Assembly (NCBI RefSeq): GCF_900115095.1
Contig: NZ_FOVH01000025.1
Span: forward strand, 1-64,000
DNA length: 64,000 bases
DNA from: Actinomadura madurae
Lineage (GTDB): Bacteria > Actinomycetota > Actinomycetes > Streptosporangiales > Streptosporangiaceae
Direction of reading: 5' to 3'
Position 1 is the stretch's first letter; each line of letters starts with the position of its first letter. Shown here one piece after another: positions 26,435 through 35,631 of this stretch. Below the pieces are notes generated by a model. That model saw only the letters and a program-made list of their open reading frames with translations, made no database searches and was not told where the DNA came from. Made by a program: the position numbers and the translations under genes.

Positions 26435-27449
26435 GCACGAACGGGTGCGGGCGACGGATGAGCGGATCCAGCGTCCTCGGGAGGTCGGTGGACGGGCACG
26501 GCCAAGACCTCCCCGCCCTCGACCTGATCCGCTTGGGCTGCGTTCCCGCCGCACCACGGGTCGGTGCGGGCTTGGCCTCGTCCGAGCTCGTCGGCAATGC
26601 GCGCCGGCGACCTGATGATGCGGGCTCGTCCTGGTCGACCGACTCCCGGCTGCCGCAGCACCGCCGCCTTGCGGCGACCTACACCTCACTCCTGGCGGCG
26701 CCCCCAACCTCCCACCCCACCAGGTTGTGCAGGCATGGCAAGGTTCGGCGACCCACCCGTGCACCCCGCTGGGCGGGCGGAGTGCCGAGGGAGAGCATAG
26801 TGATCACGGCGGCGTGTACGCAGCGTCGGGTGAGCCGCAGTTGGCTCGGTGGTGGTGCTGGCTGCGCTGAGCACGTGATCACATGTTGTTCCTGGTGGGC
26901 GCAGGGCAGGTGGGCAGCTGGTGCGGGGCGGCTGGGAGTGCGGCGAGATGTGGTGGGCGGGCGGTCTAGAAAGCGTCCTCGACGGCCTGGCGGCGATGTT
27001 CTCGCTGAAGTCCATGGGCCCCCTGTCCACAGCCTGTGGATAACTCGCGACGGAGGCGACTAGGCGGAGGATGGGCCCCGGGGGGCGGACATTCCCACGC
27101 CTCCGCTCCGCCCATGATCGTTGTACCCGTTGATCGCTGCCGCGCTGGTCGCGCGATCACGCTCACATCATCCTTCACCTCCCCGGTTCGTGCGCCCTGG
27201 AACGACGCGTTCACTCCCGTCTAGGTGGCGAACGGCCTCGTGGCGTGCTGGACGGCATCGCCCATTCGTGGTGACGAACACCTCGCGTCGGGAAGGGACG
27301 ATCCGGACGTTCGGCCGGACTGGGCGGTGAGTTGGCGGCGCGGCAACTCACAGATGGGCGTCACACGCTGAACAAGTTGGGACGGCGCGCCGGGGGCCAT
27401 GACGGGCTGCGGAATAGTGCGTCTGCCTGTGGATTCGCGCCCACCGCAA

Positions 27450-27571
27450 AGCAACCCCGCCACAGTCGGCCGCATGCCCTTACACAAGCCGCGAATCGTT
27501 CCCCTGTCGGACGCTCTGGGGTGTCTCGATGCTGGTCGGCCTCAACGTGCACGAGGACGACGCAGAAGGCA
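27450..27571 (+). repeat. inverted repeat copy B
   Basis: Partner of copy A at 26311-26434. The shared sequence does not keep one reading frame between copies, so it is more likely a repeated non-coding element or relic than a protein-coding duplication. Confidence 0.75.
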
Positions 27572-28031
27572 CCCGGCCACGGGCCAGAAGCCCCTCGGGG
27601 CATGACGGGCTCATCGAAGTCGACAGCATGCTTCCGACCTGGCCAGCCGGTCTCAGAGTCGCCGAGACCCGGATATGTACTCAGCGGCGGGGCTGGAACC
27701 GAGCAGCGCCTGGGGCGGGACAGGGCAGGTGAACGGGGCGGATGCCGGTCCGGGGGCGGCGGGGGTGGAGGGGGGTGTCAGGCTGAGGCTGGTGACGAAC
27801 TTCGCCAGTCCGAAGGCGGGGGCGCGTGGCGGCCCGTGGTGGAAGAACCGCCGCCTCCTCCGAATCGTGACGATCGCGAGTACCCAGGGCCCTGTTCAGT
27901 CAGATACGCGCATCCGTTGCCAGCGGCGGCGCCGGCTCTCGCGCGGCGGGATCGCTCAGCGCGCCTTGGCGAGCACGCGCCTGCGCCACGCCGTGCGGAC
28001 GCCGCCGAGCGCGAGGCGCATCTAATCAAAC

Positions 28032-28060
28032 TTGACTACATACCTAAAGCTGCCTACGCT
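28032..28060 (+). promoter_or_regulatory. sigma-70-type promoter for the VOC gene at 28067
   Basis: TTGACT (28032-28037) and TACGCT (28055-28060) are separated by 17 bp. The predicted transcription start falls at or next to the ATG at 28067, so the mRNA would be leaderless, which is common in actinobacteria. Confidence 0.65.
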
Positions 28061-28066
28061 CCGGGG

Positions 28067-28789
28067 ATGGCTGAGAAGGCGATCCCGATTTATCCGTGCC
28101 GTTCCATCGAGGCGACCTGGGAGTTCTACCGGGCGCTCGGCTTCGAGCAGACCAGCTGGCAGCTTCGTCCGAACCCGTACGTGGCGGTTCGCCGCGGTGA
28201 CATCGAGCTGCAGTTCTTCGGCTGGAAGAAGCACGAGCCGGCGGCGTCCATGAACATGTGCTACGTCACCACAACGGACGTCGACGCACTGTACGAGGCG
28301 TTCCGGGGCGGGTTGCGGCAGGCACTCGGCCGGATTCCCACGCGCGGGCTTCCCCGGCTGAGTGCCGTGCGGGACATGTCGTACGGCGTCCGGCAGTTCC
28401 TGATCAGCGACCCGGACGGCCTCCAGCTCCGCGTCGGCCAGCCCATCTCGGACGACCAGCGCTACGCGCCGGTCCCGAAAGAACCGGTCGCCAAGGCCCT
28501 CCACATGGCCGCGCTACTGGGCGACTCGAAGGGAGATCATCGGGCCGCCACCAAGATCCTTGATCACCTGCTGGCCTCTGCCGAGCCGCTGACGCCGGCC
28601 GAACGCCTGAAGGCCCTCGTCCTGCGCGCGGACGCGGCCGTCCAACTGGAGGACTGGTCGCGCGCACGCGCACTCGTGGCGCAGGCCCGCGCGGTAGATC
28701 TCCCCGATCCATCGGGCCTGATGGACGACCTCAACCGCCTGGCCGACCTGGAAGGCGCGTCGGAGCAGGCAGGCGAATCAGCCGAGTGA
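28067..28789 (+). CDS. VOC family protein with helical C-terminal extension
   Basis: This is a 240-residue protein. The N-terminal ~120 residues form a bleomycin-resistance-like VOC domain (CRSIEATWEFYRALGFEQTS, GDIELQFFGWKK, FLISDPDGLQLRVGQ). The C-terminal ~110 residues are helical and Ala/Leu-rich with TPR-like spacing (LTPAERLKALVLRADAAVQL, WSRARALVAQARAVDL). The pairing of VOC and helical repeat is seen in some actinomycete proteins; the ligand is unknown. ATG 28067 is chosen from the promoter position and homology, although the frame is open far upstream. Confidence 0.8.
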   Translation: MAEKAIPIYPCRSIEATWEFYRALGFEQTSWQLRPNPYVAVRRGDIELQFFGWKKHEPAASMNMCYVTTTDVDALYEAFRGGLRQALGRIPTRGLPRLSAVRDMSYGVRQFLISDPDGLQLRVGQPISDDQRYAPVPKEPVAKALHMAALLGDSKGDHRAATKILDHLLASAEPLTPAERLKALVLRADAAVQLEDWSRARALVAQARAVDLPDPSGLMDDLNRLADLEGASEQAGESAE

Positions 28790-28882
28790 GGCGGGGGCGG
28801 AGCGGCCGAAACCACAGGCCTCGCGCCGGGCATCCGAGGCGACGCCAACCGTGCCTCCGTTGGGGACGCGGCTGGGGATTGC

Positions 28883-29286
28883 TGTGGGCAACGCTGTCCA
28901 CCGACCCGGTGAGGTTGTGGAGGGAATCCGCCCACAGGCTGTGAACGGGTTGTGGGGCGCACCGCTCAGGAGTGGCCTAGTCGCAGGTCAGAGGCTTTTC
29001 CACGACGTGGATAACCTGGCCCCCGGTTGGGGGTGAGCTGGGGAAGAATGGTGGACGCGGAGTCGGGCCGTCGTACCCAGGTTGTGCACGAGAGTTATCC
29101 ACAGGTTGTGGATTCTGTGGACGCATGCGGCGCCCTCGGCATGATGGACACAACGGCGCCCGATGTCTCGTCAGCACCGTGGAAACCCCGGCTGTTCTGG
29201 GGATCCGCTTGTGGACGCGACCTCTGGATCGCCTAGTCCGACGAGGAAGGAGGTGTGTGCGAAGGTTGTCCACAGCCTGTGGATTA
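28883..29286. promoter_or_regulatory. DnaA-box cluster between convergent VOC genes
   Basis: This ~400-bp non-coding segment holds two perfect boxes, TTATCCACA (29095-29103) and TTGTCCACA (29266-29274). One-mismatch boxes are at 28883-28891, 29006-29014 and 29278-29286. Weaker ones are at 29107-29115, 29116-29124 and 29210-29218. That density is comparable to oriC, about 19 kb away. It could titrate DnaA, be a relic of a second origin, or be part of origin organisation. The whole 28790-29292 gap has no gene. Confidence 0.6.
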
Positions 29287-29292
29287 CGTGCC

Positions 29293-29643
29293 CTACAGGT
29301 CCTTCGCCAGCGGATGCTGCGGCTGATAGATCGGCAACTCCGCCCCGCTCGGCAGTTCGATCGCCGCGAGCAGTCCCCACCCCTGCTCGCTGATGGGCGC
29401 GGCCACCTTGACACCCTTGTCGGCGAGCTCGTCCAGCGTGGCCCGGATGTCGTCGCACATGAGGCAGAACTCGTGGCGCGGCGGCCCCTCGACGGGGTGC
29501 ACGGCGACTTCCGCCGGCGGCAGCTTGAAGATCAGCCACCCGTGACCCGCATCGACCCCCGGAAATTCCAGGACGTCCCGGATGAACGCGCGATCCGCCT
29601 CGGCATCGTTGCTGTAGAGAATGACATGCGCACCATTGATCAC
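29293..29643 (-). CDS. VOC family protein (extradiol-dioxygenase-like fold)
   Basis: This 116-residue VOC protein begins MINGAHVILYSNDAEADRAF. It contains HGWLIFKLPPAEVAVHPVEG and PRHEFCLMCDDIRATLDELA, and ends with ELPIYQPQHPLAKDL. It is a single VOC domain, likely active as a dimer. Function unknown. It converges with the DnaA-box cluster and the VOC gene at 28067. Confidence 0.85.
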   Translation of the reverse strand: MINGAHVILYSNDAEADRAFIRDVLEFPGVDAGHGWLIFKLPPAEVAVHPVEGPPRHEFCLMCDDIRATLDELADKGVKVAAPISEQGWGLLAAIELPSGAELPIYQPQHPLAKDL

Positions 29644-29713
29644 GATTTCTCCCTTCAGCCACCCGCGATCCTTCCTTCCCCACCCCCGTCGTCAGCCCAC
29701 GTCGCCCGCACTC

Positions 29714-29764
29714 GTGCTGCGGTTCTTCGCGGTCGACGCGACCGTGGTCAACGTCGCCCTCGAT
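29714..29764 (+). pseudogene. possible MFS (DHA2) transporter relic
   Basis: One frame reads LRFFAVDATVVNVAL, resembling the first-helix signature of DHA2 drug exporters (VLDATVVNVALP). It is cut off immediately by a hexanucleotide repeat. The match is short, so this is tentative. Confidence 0.3.
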
Positions 29765-29769
29765 CGACG

Positions 29770-29868
29770 CCGACCGCGAACGCGACCGCGACCGCGAACG
29801 CGAGCGCGAACGCGACCGCGAACGCGAGCGCGAGCGCGAGCGCGAGCGCGAACACGAGCGCGAACACG
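29770..29868. repeat. degenerate hexanucleotide repeat (GCGAAC/GCGACC/GCGAGC)
   Basis: About 16 tandem hexamers vary at the fifth base. On the minus strand they read as Ala alternating with Leu, Val or Phe, giving an unbroken hydrophobic run of over 30 residues in a frame from about 29945 to 29748. Replication slippage in a former membrane-protein gene is a plausible origin. The remaining gap (29869-30376) shows no supported gene. Confidence 0.75.
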
Positions 29869-30376
29869 CTGCGGGTGTGCTCGGTCAGATCCCCGGTCGA
29901 GGCCGCCCCCAGCCGCGTCCGGTGGTCCGGCAGAGACAGCGGCTGATAGCGCGGCGTGGGGGCGGAGTCGGCGACGAGGTCGCCGGGTCGCGAGGTGCTC
30001 GCTGCACGCGGATCGCATAGACGACCCGGCCCGCCGCCATCCCGGAGCGCGGCGCCTGGGTGGGCGCAGTCCTGTGCGATGCGCAGGGGGCGGCGTCGAG
30101 GGGTGATGGCGGCGGGCCAAGGCGGTCCGCAAGCCGACGGTGCCGTAGATGTACATGGGGGCGTTGATCGGTTTGGCTCGGAGCGAAGGATGAGAGGGCA
30201 GGTGTTGTCTGTTGGTTTGTGTATGACGCGCTTGATTCGGCTCTGCGGCGGAAGGCCGGAGGGGGCGAAACCGTCGACGGGGCCGCGGGTTTCGTGGGTT
30301 CGAGGCCGGGTCGAGCGGGAGGTGAAAGGCGCCCTCACCTGCGAACACCAGTTCGAATGCGTGCTACGCTCCCGCC

Positions 30377-30610
30377 ATGGGGCAGTTGCTGAACGAGCCG
30401 GTTCGCACGGAGCACGACAGGGCGGGGCGGCTCACCGCGTACGAGTGGCGAGGGGCGCGCTACGCGGTGGACGAGGTGCTGAAGACCTACGGGACGGCCC
30501 AGGAGGGCAGGGTCTACCGGATGCGGGTCACCGGCGCGGAAGGCGTGGCCGTCGTGGAGTTGGGCCGTGACGAGGACCGCTGGCGGCTTCGGCACGTCTT
30601 CTCCGCGTGA
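30377..30610 (+). CDS. small hypothetical protein
   Basis: This is a 77-residue soluble protein (MGQLLNEPVRTEHDRAG, LTAYEWRGARYAVDEVLKTY) with a beta-rich look and a final LGRDEDRWRLRHVFSA. It resembles small actinobacterial proteins of unknown function found before DNA-related or regulator genes. The 3' end overlaps the 5' end of the AraC gene if that gene starts at 30567. Confidence 0.6.
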   Translation: MGQLLNEPVRTEHDRAGRLTAYEWRGARYAVDEVLKTYGTAQEGRVYRMRVTGAEGVAVVELGRDEDRWRLRHVFSA

Positions 30611-31475
30611 CACCGGTCCGCGGCGGAGCGACCGGACGCTGTGGACGCGGGTCGGCGGCATTCAGGGGGCACCGCTCGACCTGCTGACGGCCCGGATCGG
30701 ACGCCGGCACTACGCGCTGCACGCCCACGACGAGTACGCCATCGGCGTGACCGTCGACGGCCTGGAAACAATGCGGTACCGGGGCGAGAAGGTCTACTCG
30801 GGGGCCGGCAGCCTCGTGGTGGTCGAGCCCGGCGAGGCGCACACCGGTGGCCCGGCGCATCCCGAAGGGTTCGCCTACCTCTGCCTTTATCCCGGAGCCG
30901 ACCTGCTGGGGGCGGCGACGACCGCCGGGGCCGAGGCGGCGCCGCACTTCCGGGAACCGATCATCGACGATCCGCGGCTCGGTGAGGCCCTCCGGCTGGC
31001 CCACCGTGCGCTGAGGGCCGGGGAAGACCCGCTCGAAGGCGAGTCGCGGCTGCTCGGGATGCTCGGCGCCCTGGTCCGGCGGCACGCGACGTCGCGTCCC
31101 AAGGCGCCTCCCGGCCACCGCAGGGCCGAAGCGGCACGCATCGCGCAGGTCGTGGCGGCGCGGCTCTCCGACGAGATGATCGCCCCACCGACCCTCGCCG
31201 AGGTCGCCGCCGACCTGGACCTCTCGCGCTACCAGCTGCTGCGCGCCTTCCGGGACGCGACGGGCATGCCGCCGTACGCATGGCTCGCCCAGCATCGGGT
31301 GGCTCGCGCGCGGACGCTGCTGGACGCGGGGCACAGACCAGCCGACGCGGCGACGCTCGTCGGGTTCGCCGACCAGGCGCATCTCACCCGCTGGTTCCGC
31401 CGCGTGGTGGGCGTCACACCGGGCATTTACCGCAACTCCGTTCAAGACAGCATGTCCCGGCGCCCCGCATCCTGA
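30567..31475 (+). CDS. AraC family transcriptional regulator (cupin sensor)
   Basis: The N-terminal half is a cupin-like sensor (HYALHAHDEYAIGVTVDG, VVVEPGEAHTGGPAHPEGFA). The C-terminal ~100 residues are the double-HTH AraC domain (LDLSRYQLLRAFRDATGMPP and HLTRWFRRVVGVTPGIYRNS). Total length is 302 residues from GTG 30567, the only usable start. It lies directly upstream of an EamA transporter in the same direction, so it probably controls that gene. This pairing is common for amino-acid or metabolite exporters. Confidence 0.88.
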   Translation: MTRTAGGFGTSSPRDTGPRRSDRTLWTRVGGIQGAPLDLLTARIGRRHYALHAHDEYAIGVTVDGLETMRYRGEKVYSGAGSLVVVEPGEAHTGGPAHPEGFAYLCLYPGADLLGAATTAGAEAAPHFREPIIDDPRLGEALRLAHRALRAGEDPLEGESRLLGMLGALVRRHATSRPKAPPGHRRAEAARIAQVVAARLSDEMIAPPTLAEVAADLDLSRYQLLRAFRDATGMPPYAWLAQHRVARARTLLDAGHRPADAATLVGFADQAHLTRWFRRVVGVTPGIYRNSVQDSMSRRPAS

Positions 31476-31501
31476 ACGTCCGAGCGGGATCGGAGGTCGG
31501 G

Positions 31502-32416
31502 TTGAGTCGCCGTGGCTGGGTGCTGTTCGCGCTGATGAGCGTGCTGTGGGGCATCCCTTATCTGTTGATCAAGGTGGCGGTCGAGAGCGTCTCGGTCCCC
31601 ACGGTGGTGTTCGCGCGGACGGCGCTCGGCGCGCTCGTCCTGCTGCCGCTGGTGATCAGGTCGGGGCAACTCGACGTGGTCCGCCGGCACTGGCTTCCGC
31701 TGCTGGCGTTCACCGCGGTGGAGATCCTCGGCCCGTGGGCGCTGGTGTCGGACGCGGAGAACCGGCTGACCAGCTCCATGACCGGCCTGCTGATCGCCGC
31801 CGTCCCGATCATCGGGGTGGTGCTCGCGCGGCTCACCGGCGACGCGGAGCGGCTGGGGCCGGTGCGCTGGGCCGGGCTGCTGGTCGGGCTGGCCGGCGTC
31901 GGCGTGCTGGCGGGGCCGCATCTCGGCGGCGGCAGCGCCTGGGCGATCGGCGAGGTCATGCTGGTCGCGCTCGGGTACTCGATCGCCCCGATGATCGCCA
32001 CCCGGCGGCTGCACGAGCTCCCGAGCCTGCACATGGCCGCGTTCTCGCTGGCGATCGCCGCGCTCGTCTACTCCGGCCCGGCGATCGCGACGCGGCCGGA
32101 GACCATGCCGAGCGGACGCGTCGTGGCGGCGCTGATCGCGCTCGGCCTGGTGTGCACGGCGCTGGCGTTCATCGTCTTCTTCGAGCTGATCCGGGAGGTC
32201 GGCACGTCCCGGGGCATGGTGTTCACCTACGTGAACCCGGCCGTCGCGGTGGCCGCCGGGGTCGTTTTCCTCGGCGAGCCCCTCACCGGGACGATCATCG
32301 CGTCCTTCATGCTGATCCTCGGCGGCTCCATCTTCGCGACGGTCCGACGCTCCCCAACCGCCCCACCCCCGCTACGCGACGACACCCCCACCCCTGAACC
32401 AGCCACCGGCCGATAA
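31502..32416 (+). CDS. EamA/DMT superfamily transporter
   Basis: This 304-residue protein has about ten predicted membrane helices in two EamA repeats (starting GWVLFALMSVLWGIPYLLIK and ending MVFTYVNPAVAVAAGVVFLG). Family members export amino acids, nucleotides or drugs. TTG 31502 with GGAGG six bases upstream fits the family start. The tail after the last helix is Pro/Thr-rich. The AraC gene stop is 26 bases upstream. The 280 bases after it hold no feature I can support. Confidence 0.88.
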   Translation: MSRRGWVLFALMSVLWGIPYLLIKVAVESVSVPTVVFARTALGALVLLPLVIRSGQLDVVRRHWLPLLAFTAVEILGPWALVSDAENRLTSSMTGLLIAAVPIIGVVLARLTGDAERLGPVRWAGLLVGLAGVGVLAGPHLGGGSAWAIGEVMLVALGYSIAPMIATRRLHELPSLHMAAFSLAIAALVYSGPAIATRPETMPSGRVVAALIALGLVCTALAFIVFFELIREVGTSRGMVFTYVNPAVAVAAGVVFLGEPLTGTIIASFMLILGGSIFATVRRSPTAPPPLRDDTPTPEPATGR

Positions 32417-32696
32417 CCCCCGCCCCGGAACGGGAACAGGGCCGCGGGCGGGCCTGGCTGGGTGGGGGCAGTGTGGCGAAGCGGCACCCGGCTGCCAGGG
32501 AACCCCTGTACCGGCCGGGGGCTGTGCTGGCGTACGGCGGCGGCTGCTTCTTGGGGATGGTCGGGCGGTCCTGCCAGTGGGTGTCGGAGTCCAGGCGCCG
32601 CCGTGCTCGACTACCGCGGCGAGGTGGGGGCGGGCGCGGAGTCGGGCGTCCTCGATCGGATTCGAGGTGCTTGGGGGACGACGTACGCGTGGGGGG

Positions 32697-34490
32697 TCAG
32701 CGGAGTGTGGCGATGAACTTGCCGGGGTTGGCCGTGTTGCCGGCCGGGTCGATCGCGCGGTACTCGATGGTGTGCCGGCCCTTGCCCAGCTTGCCGTAGG
32801 TCAGGCTGTCGATGACCGTGCCGTTCTCGGTGAAGAGCCAGGGAGCGGAAGAGTCGGTCGGCCAGCCGAAGTAGTTGAACCAACCGTCACCGTCCACGCG
32901 GAACTCGGAGACGACGACACCTGCGCGGTCGTCCGAACCAGTGAGCCGCATGGTGAAGGGGCCGTCGAAGACGTACTCGGGCGTGCGTCCAGGGCGAACC
33001 GTGCTCTGGGCCGCTTTGGACAGCTCGTAGGTCACCGTCGGCTTCTGCGCGTCGATCGTCCAGGTGAGGCTCTTGGTTCCGGTGCGTGCGACCAGCGTGT
33101 GGGTGCCCTTGGCCAGGCGGAACCGTCCGAGATCGACGTCCCGGTCACCGCCGCGCACAGGTCGCCCATCGAGCTCCCAGCGCACCTTCGGCACGCTCTG
33201 GTCAGGGTGGGTGGTTTCCACATACACGACGGACTCGCCTCCAACGGGCTTGTCGATCGGCGTGGACGAACTGAAGTCGACGGGCACGGTGGTGGGCGGC
33301 GTGCTCAGGCGAGTATCGACCGTCCAAGTACGAACCTGGGTGAGAGCCGCCGACGACCTGATGTCCGGGTCCCGGACGAAATTGGTCGGGTCGGTGACCG
33401 TGACTCTGACCGTGTGCGTGCCCTTCTTAAGGTGCAGCTTCGACAGATCGAGGTTCGCACCCCGCGCCACCTTCTTACCGTCGACCGTCCAGGAAACGGA
33501 CAGTTTGTGGCCGGACGGGTGCATCGTCTCCACCCAGAGAACACGGTCGTCGCCGACAGGGGCGTCCGTCGGCGTGTGCGCCTGGACCAGATTCACCTTG
33601 GCTGACACCCGTTGGGTCATCCGTTCACGCGCGACCTGGTCGAAGTAATAGCCGAGCGATTTCATCATCGAGTGCTGGCTCGGCCTCCACACGCCCTTAC
33701 TGGAGTAGAGCCCGCCCTCGTACCGTCCGATGGTGCCGCCGGCCTCGCTCCGTTCACCGAGCCACCGCCACCATTTCGCCTTCTGCGCCTTCATCTCGCG
33801 CTCTGTCAACAGCGTGTGGTGGATGGATTCGGGCTCAGGACCGCTGTACGTCCCGCCGGGCACGCCCCGTTGGTAGTAGTCGTACTCGTCGTCCAGCCCG
33901 CCCAGAGAATGGCCGAGTTCGTGTGGAGCGATGAGAGCGGACATCGCGTTCCCGCCGGACGCCGTCGCATACGCCCCACCTGCACCGCCGTAGGTGTCGC
34001 TGTTGGCAAGCCCGAGAATCTGCCGGTTCTGCGTTGTCGTTCCCTGGACGAGGTCCGCGTACGTCTTGGCCGCGTTGTCGTCCATGACGAGGAGGCGCTG
34101 AATGCCGTCGTCCCGGCAGCCGCTCCAGAACGCCATGCTCAGCGGAGTGTTCCGGCGCGGCGAGGACAGTGCCGGGTCGCAGCTCACGCCCGACTCGCCA
34201 GAGGGGATCTCGACCGCGTACACGTTGATGTAGCTGCGATACGACTTGAACGGCTCGATCGTCCACAGGTCGTTCAGGTGCTCGGCGAGGTGGGTGCGGA
34301 ACTTCGGCATGTCCGCCGCCGTGTAGCCGTCCCCCAGCACCACCAGGTTGAACCGCTTGGCGGGATCACCGGTGACCTGGACCGGGACCACCTGCGCGTC
34401 CGCCGGATCGGCCGCCCGTGCGGGAGCCGCCGCCATCGACAGGACGGCCGCGGCCGCCGTCCCGATCACGATCGTCCTGCCCGTCCACAT
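32697..34490 (-). CDS. secreted M64 family metallopeptidase
   Basis: This 597-residue protein has a Sec signal peptide ending near residue 26 (AAPARA-ADP). The catalytic domain has the zinc motif HELGHSLGGLDDEY at residues 190-203, diagnostic of M64 (IgA-peptidase-like) enzymes. Two related beta-domains follow, each with a PVG.(D/E)SV(L/V)(W/Y)VET.HP pattern. A C-terminal domain with GLGKGRHTIEYRAIDPAGNT-like features resembles the OmpL47/Ig-like repeats of secreted proteases. The ATG has GAGGAGGG upstream. It probably degrades extracellular protein; its actual substrate is unknown. Confidence 0.9.
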   Translation of the reverse strand: MWTGRTIVIGTAAAAVLSMAAAPARAADPADAQVVPVQVTGDPAKRFNLVVLGDGYTAADMPKFRTHLAEHLNDLWTIEPFKSYRSYINVYAVEIPSGESGVSCDPALSSPRRNTPLSMAFWSGCRDDGIQRLLVMDDNAAKTYADLVQGTTTQNRQILGLANSDTYGGAGGAYATASGGNAMSALIAPHELGHSLGGLDDEYDYYQRGVPGGTYSGPEPESIHHTLLTEREMKAQKAKWWRWLGERSEAGGTIGRYEGGLYSSKGVWRPSQHSMMKSLGYYFDQVARERMTQRVSAKVNLVQAHTPTDAPVGDDRVLWVETMHPSGHKLSVSWTVDGKKVARGANLDLSKLHLKKGTHTVRVTVTDPTNFVRDPDIRSSAALTQVRTWTVDTRLSTPPTTVPVDFSSSTPIDKPVGGESVVYVETTHPDQSVPKVRWELDGRPVRGGDRDVDLGRFRLAKGTHTLVARTGTKSLTWTIDAQKPTVTYELSKAAQSTVRPGRTPEYVFDGPFTMRLTGSDDRAGVVVSEFRVDGDGWFNYFGWPTDSSAPWLFTENGTVIDSLTYGKLGKGRHTIEYRAIDPAGNTANPGKFIATLR

Positions 34491-34612
34491 GCGCAGACCC
34501 TCCTCGCGCGGAGGCGCACGCGGCGGGCGGGATGCGGCCCGGCGCTGCGCCGGCTCGGCCCGCTGATCAAGCGGGCACGCCCGGATTATCGCCGGAAGAT
34601 CCGGATTTGTCG

Positions 34613-35404
34613 CTACCGCTTGTCGCGCTGCCCGTTCGCGAGGTCCCGCGCGACCCGGTGCCCGCCCGCACGCCGCTGCACCGCCGCGGACAGGACGGGC
34701 GCGACCCCGCCGATCCGGGCGCCGAGCCGCAGCCCCAGCGGCGCCACATCGATCTCCGCGATGTTCCGCTCGATGGCCCGGACGGTAGCCCGCGCCACGT
34801 CCCGGGGCGTGCGCGTCCCGATGCCCTTGGGCAGGGTCACGCCCGCCTCGGCGAACATCCCGGCGTCCCGGATGAACCCGGGGAAGACTGTCGAAACGCC
34901 GATGCCGTGCGGATGCAGATCCTCCCGCAGCGCCAGCGCGAATCCCCGCATCCCGAACTTCGTCGCGTTGTACAACGACGCGTTCCCGGACGCCGCCTTG
35001 CCGGACAGCGACGACACGAACACCAGATGCCCGCGGCCACGATCGGCCATTTGGTCGGCCGCGAGTTTCGCCATCACGACGGGCGCCCGCAGGTTCACGT
35101 CCAGTACCCGGTCGATCTGAGCGATCGAGTACTCCGCCAGCAGCCCGGACGCGGGCAGCGCCGCGTTCGCCACCAGTACGTCCACACGCCCGGCCTCGTC
35201 CAGCAGCCCCTCGGCCGCGGCACGATCGGCCAGGTCGGCGACGATCGCGCGGGCGCCGAGCTGTTCCGCGAGCGGCTCCAGGACGTCCGCCCGGCGGCCC
35301 GTCAGGACGAGCCGGCCATCGCGATCGGCCAGCGCTTTCGCCAGGGCCTGGCCGATACCGCCGGTCGCGCCGGTCACCAGGACGTTCGCTCCGCGCAGAT
35401 CCAT
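34613..35404 (-). CDS. short-chain dehydrogenase/reductase (SDR)
   Basis: This 263-residue classical SDR has the TGATGGIG cofactor motif, NAALPASG (the NNAG equivalent), the catalytic Ser in VSSLSGKAASGNASLYNATK, and YNATK for Tyr and Lys. Substrate unknown. ATG 35404 (MDLRGANVLVTGATGG) starts at the natural domain edge; the upstream ATG adds unrelated residues. It follows a small membrane protein gene on the same strand. Confidence 0.88.
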   Translation of the reverse strand: MDLRGANVLVTGATGGIGQALAKALADRDGRLVLTGRRADVLEPLAEQLGARAIVADLADRAAAEGLLDEAGRVDVLVANAALPASGLLAEYSIAQIDRVLDVNLRAPVVMAKLAADQMADRGRGHLVFVSSLSGKAASGNASLYNATKFGMRGFALALREDLHPHGIGVSTVFPGFIRDAGMFAEAGVTLPKGIGTRTPRDVARATVRAIERNIAEIDVAPLGLRLGARIGGVAPVLSAAVQRRAGGHRVARDLANGQRDKR

Positions 35405-35421
35405 GCCGCGATGATGGCGGA

Positions 35422-35631
35422 TCACATCCCGATGCGCCACAGCAGCAGGATCACCGACGACAGCACCAATCCCGCGACGCCGAGGACCACCTCACCCAGC
35501 GCGATCATGGCGGCGCATCCCGTCGCGGTCGCGCCCGCGGCGAGCACCAGCCCGCGGCCTCCCGTCGCCCGCTCGTCCGGCACACCCATGTCGAACTCGC
35601 GTTCCCAACGCCGGAAGTCATCCTCTGCCAT
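35422..35631 (-). CDS. small two-helix membrane protein
   Basis: This 69-residue protein has a charged N-terminus (MAEDDFRRWEREFDMGVPDE) and two hydrophobic segments (LVLAAGATATGCAAMIAL, LGVAGLVLSSVILLLW). ATG 35631 has GGAG-like sequence upstream; two extra residues are possible. No family recognised. It may share a transcript with the SDR 17 bases downstream. Confidence 0.6.
   Translation of the reverse strand: MAEDDFRRWEREFDMGVPDERATGGRGLVLAAGATATGCAAMIALGEVVLGVAGLVLSSVILLLWRIGM

Larger units (their letters stand above)
25632..28031. other. 2.4-kb gene-poor stretch with inverted repeats and DnaA boxes
   Basis: No supported gene. Long frames here are shadows of one another and match nothing I recognise. 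The region holds an inverted repeat pair (26311-26434 and 27450-27571, listed separately). It also has a DnaA-box pair, CTGTCCACA at 27023-27031 and a perfect TGTGGATAA at 27035-27043. The base composition is patchy and it looks like decayed mobile or coding DNA. Confidence 0.5.

Noticed and set aside
25982..27330. Several 80-270-codon open frames on both strands in the gene-poor region
   Set aside because: They overlap each other in all frames, are Arg/Pro-rich, lack ribosome-binding sites and match nothing recognisable.
32417..32696. Short frames after the EamA transporter
   Set aside because: No ribosome-binding site, family signature or consistent codon use; treated as intergenic.
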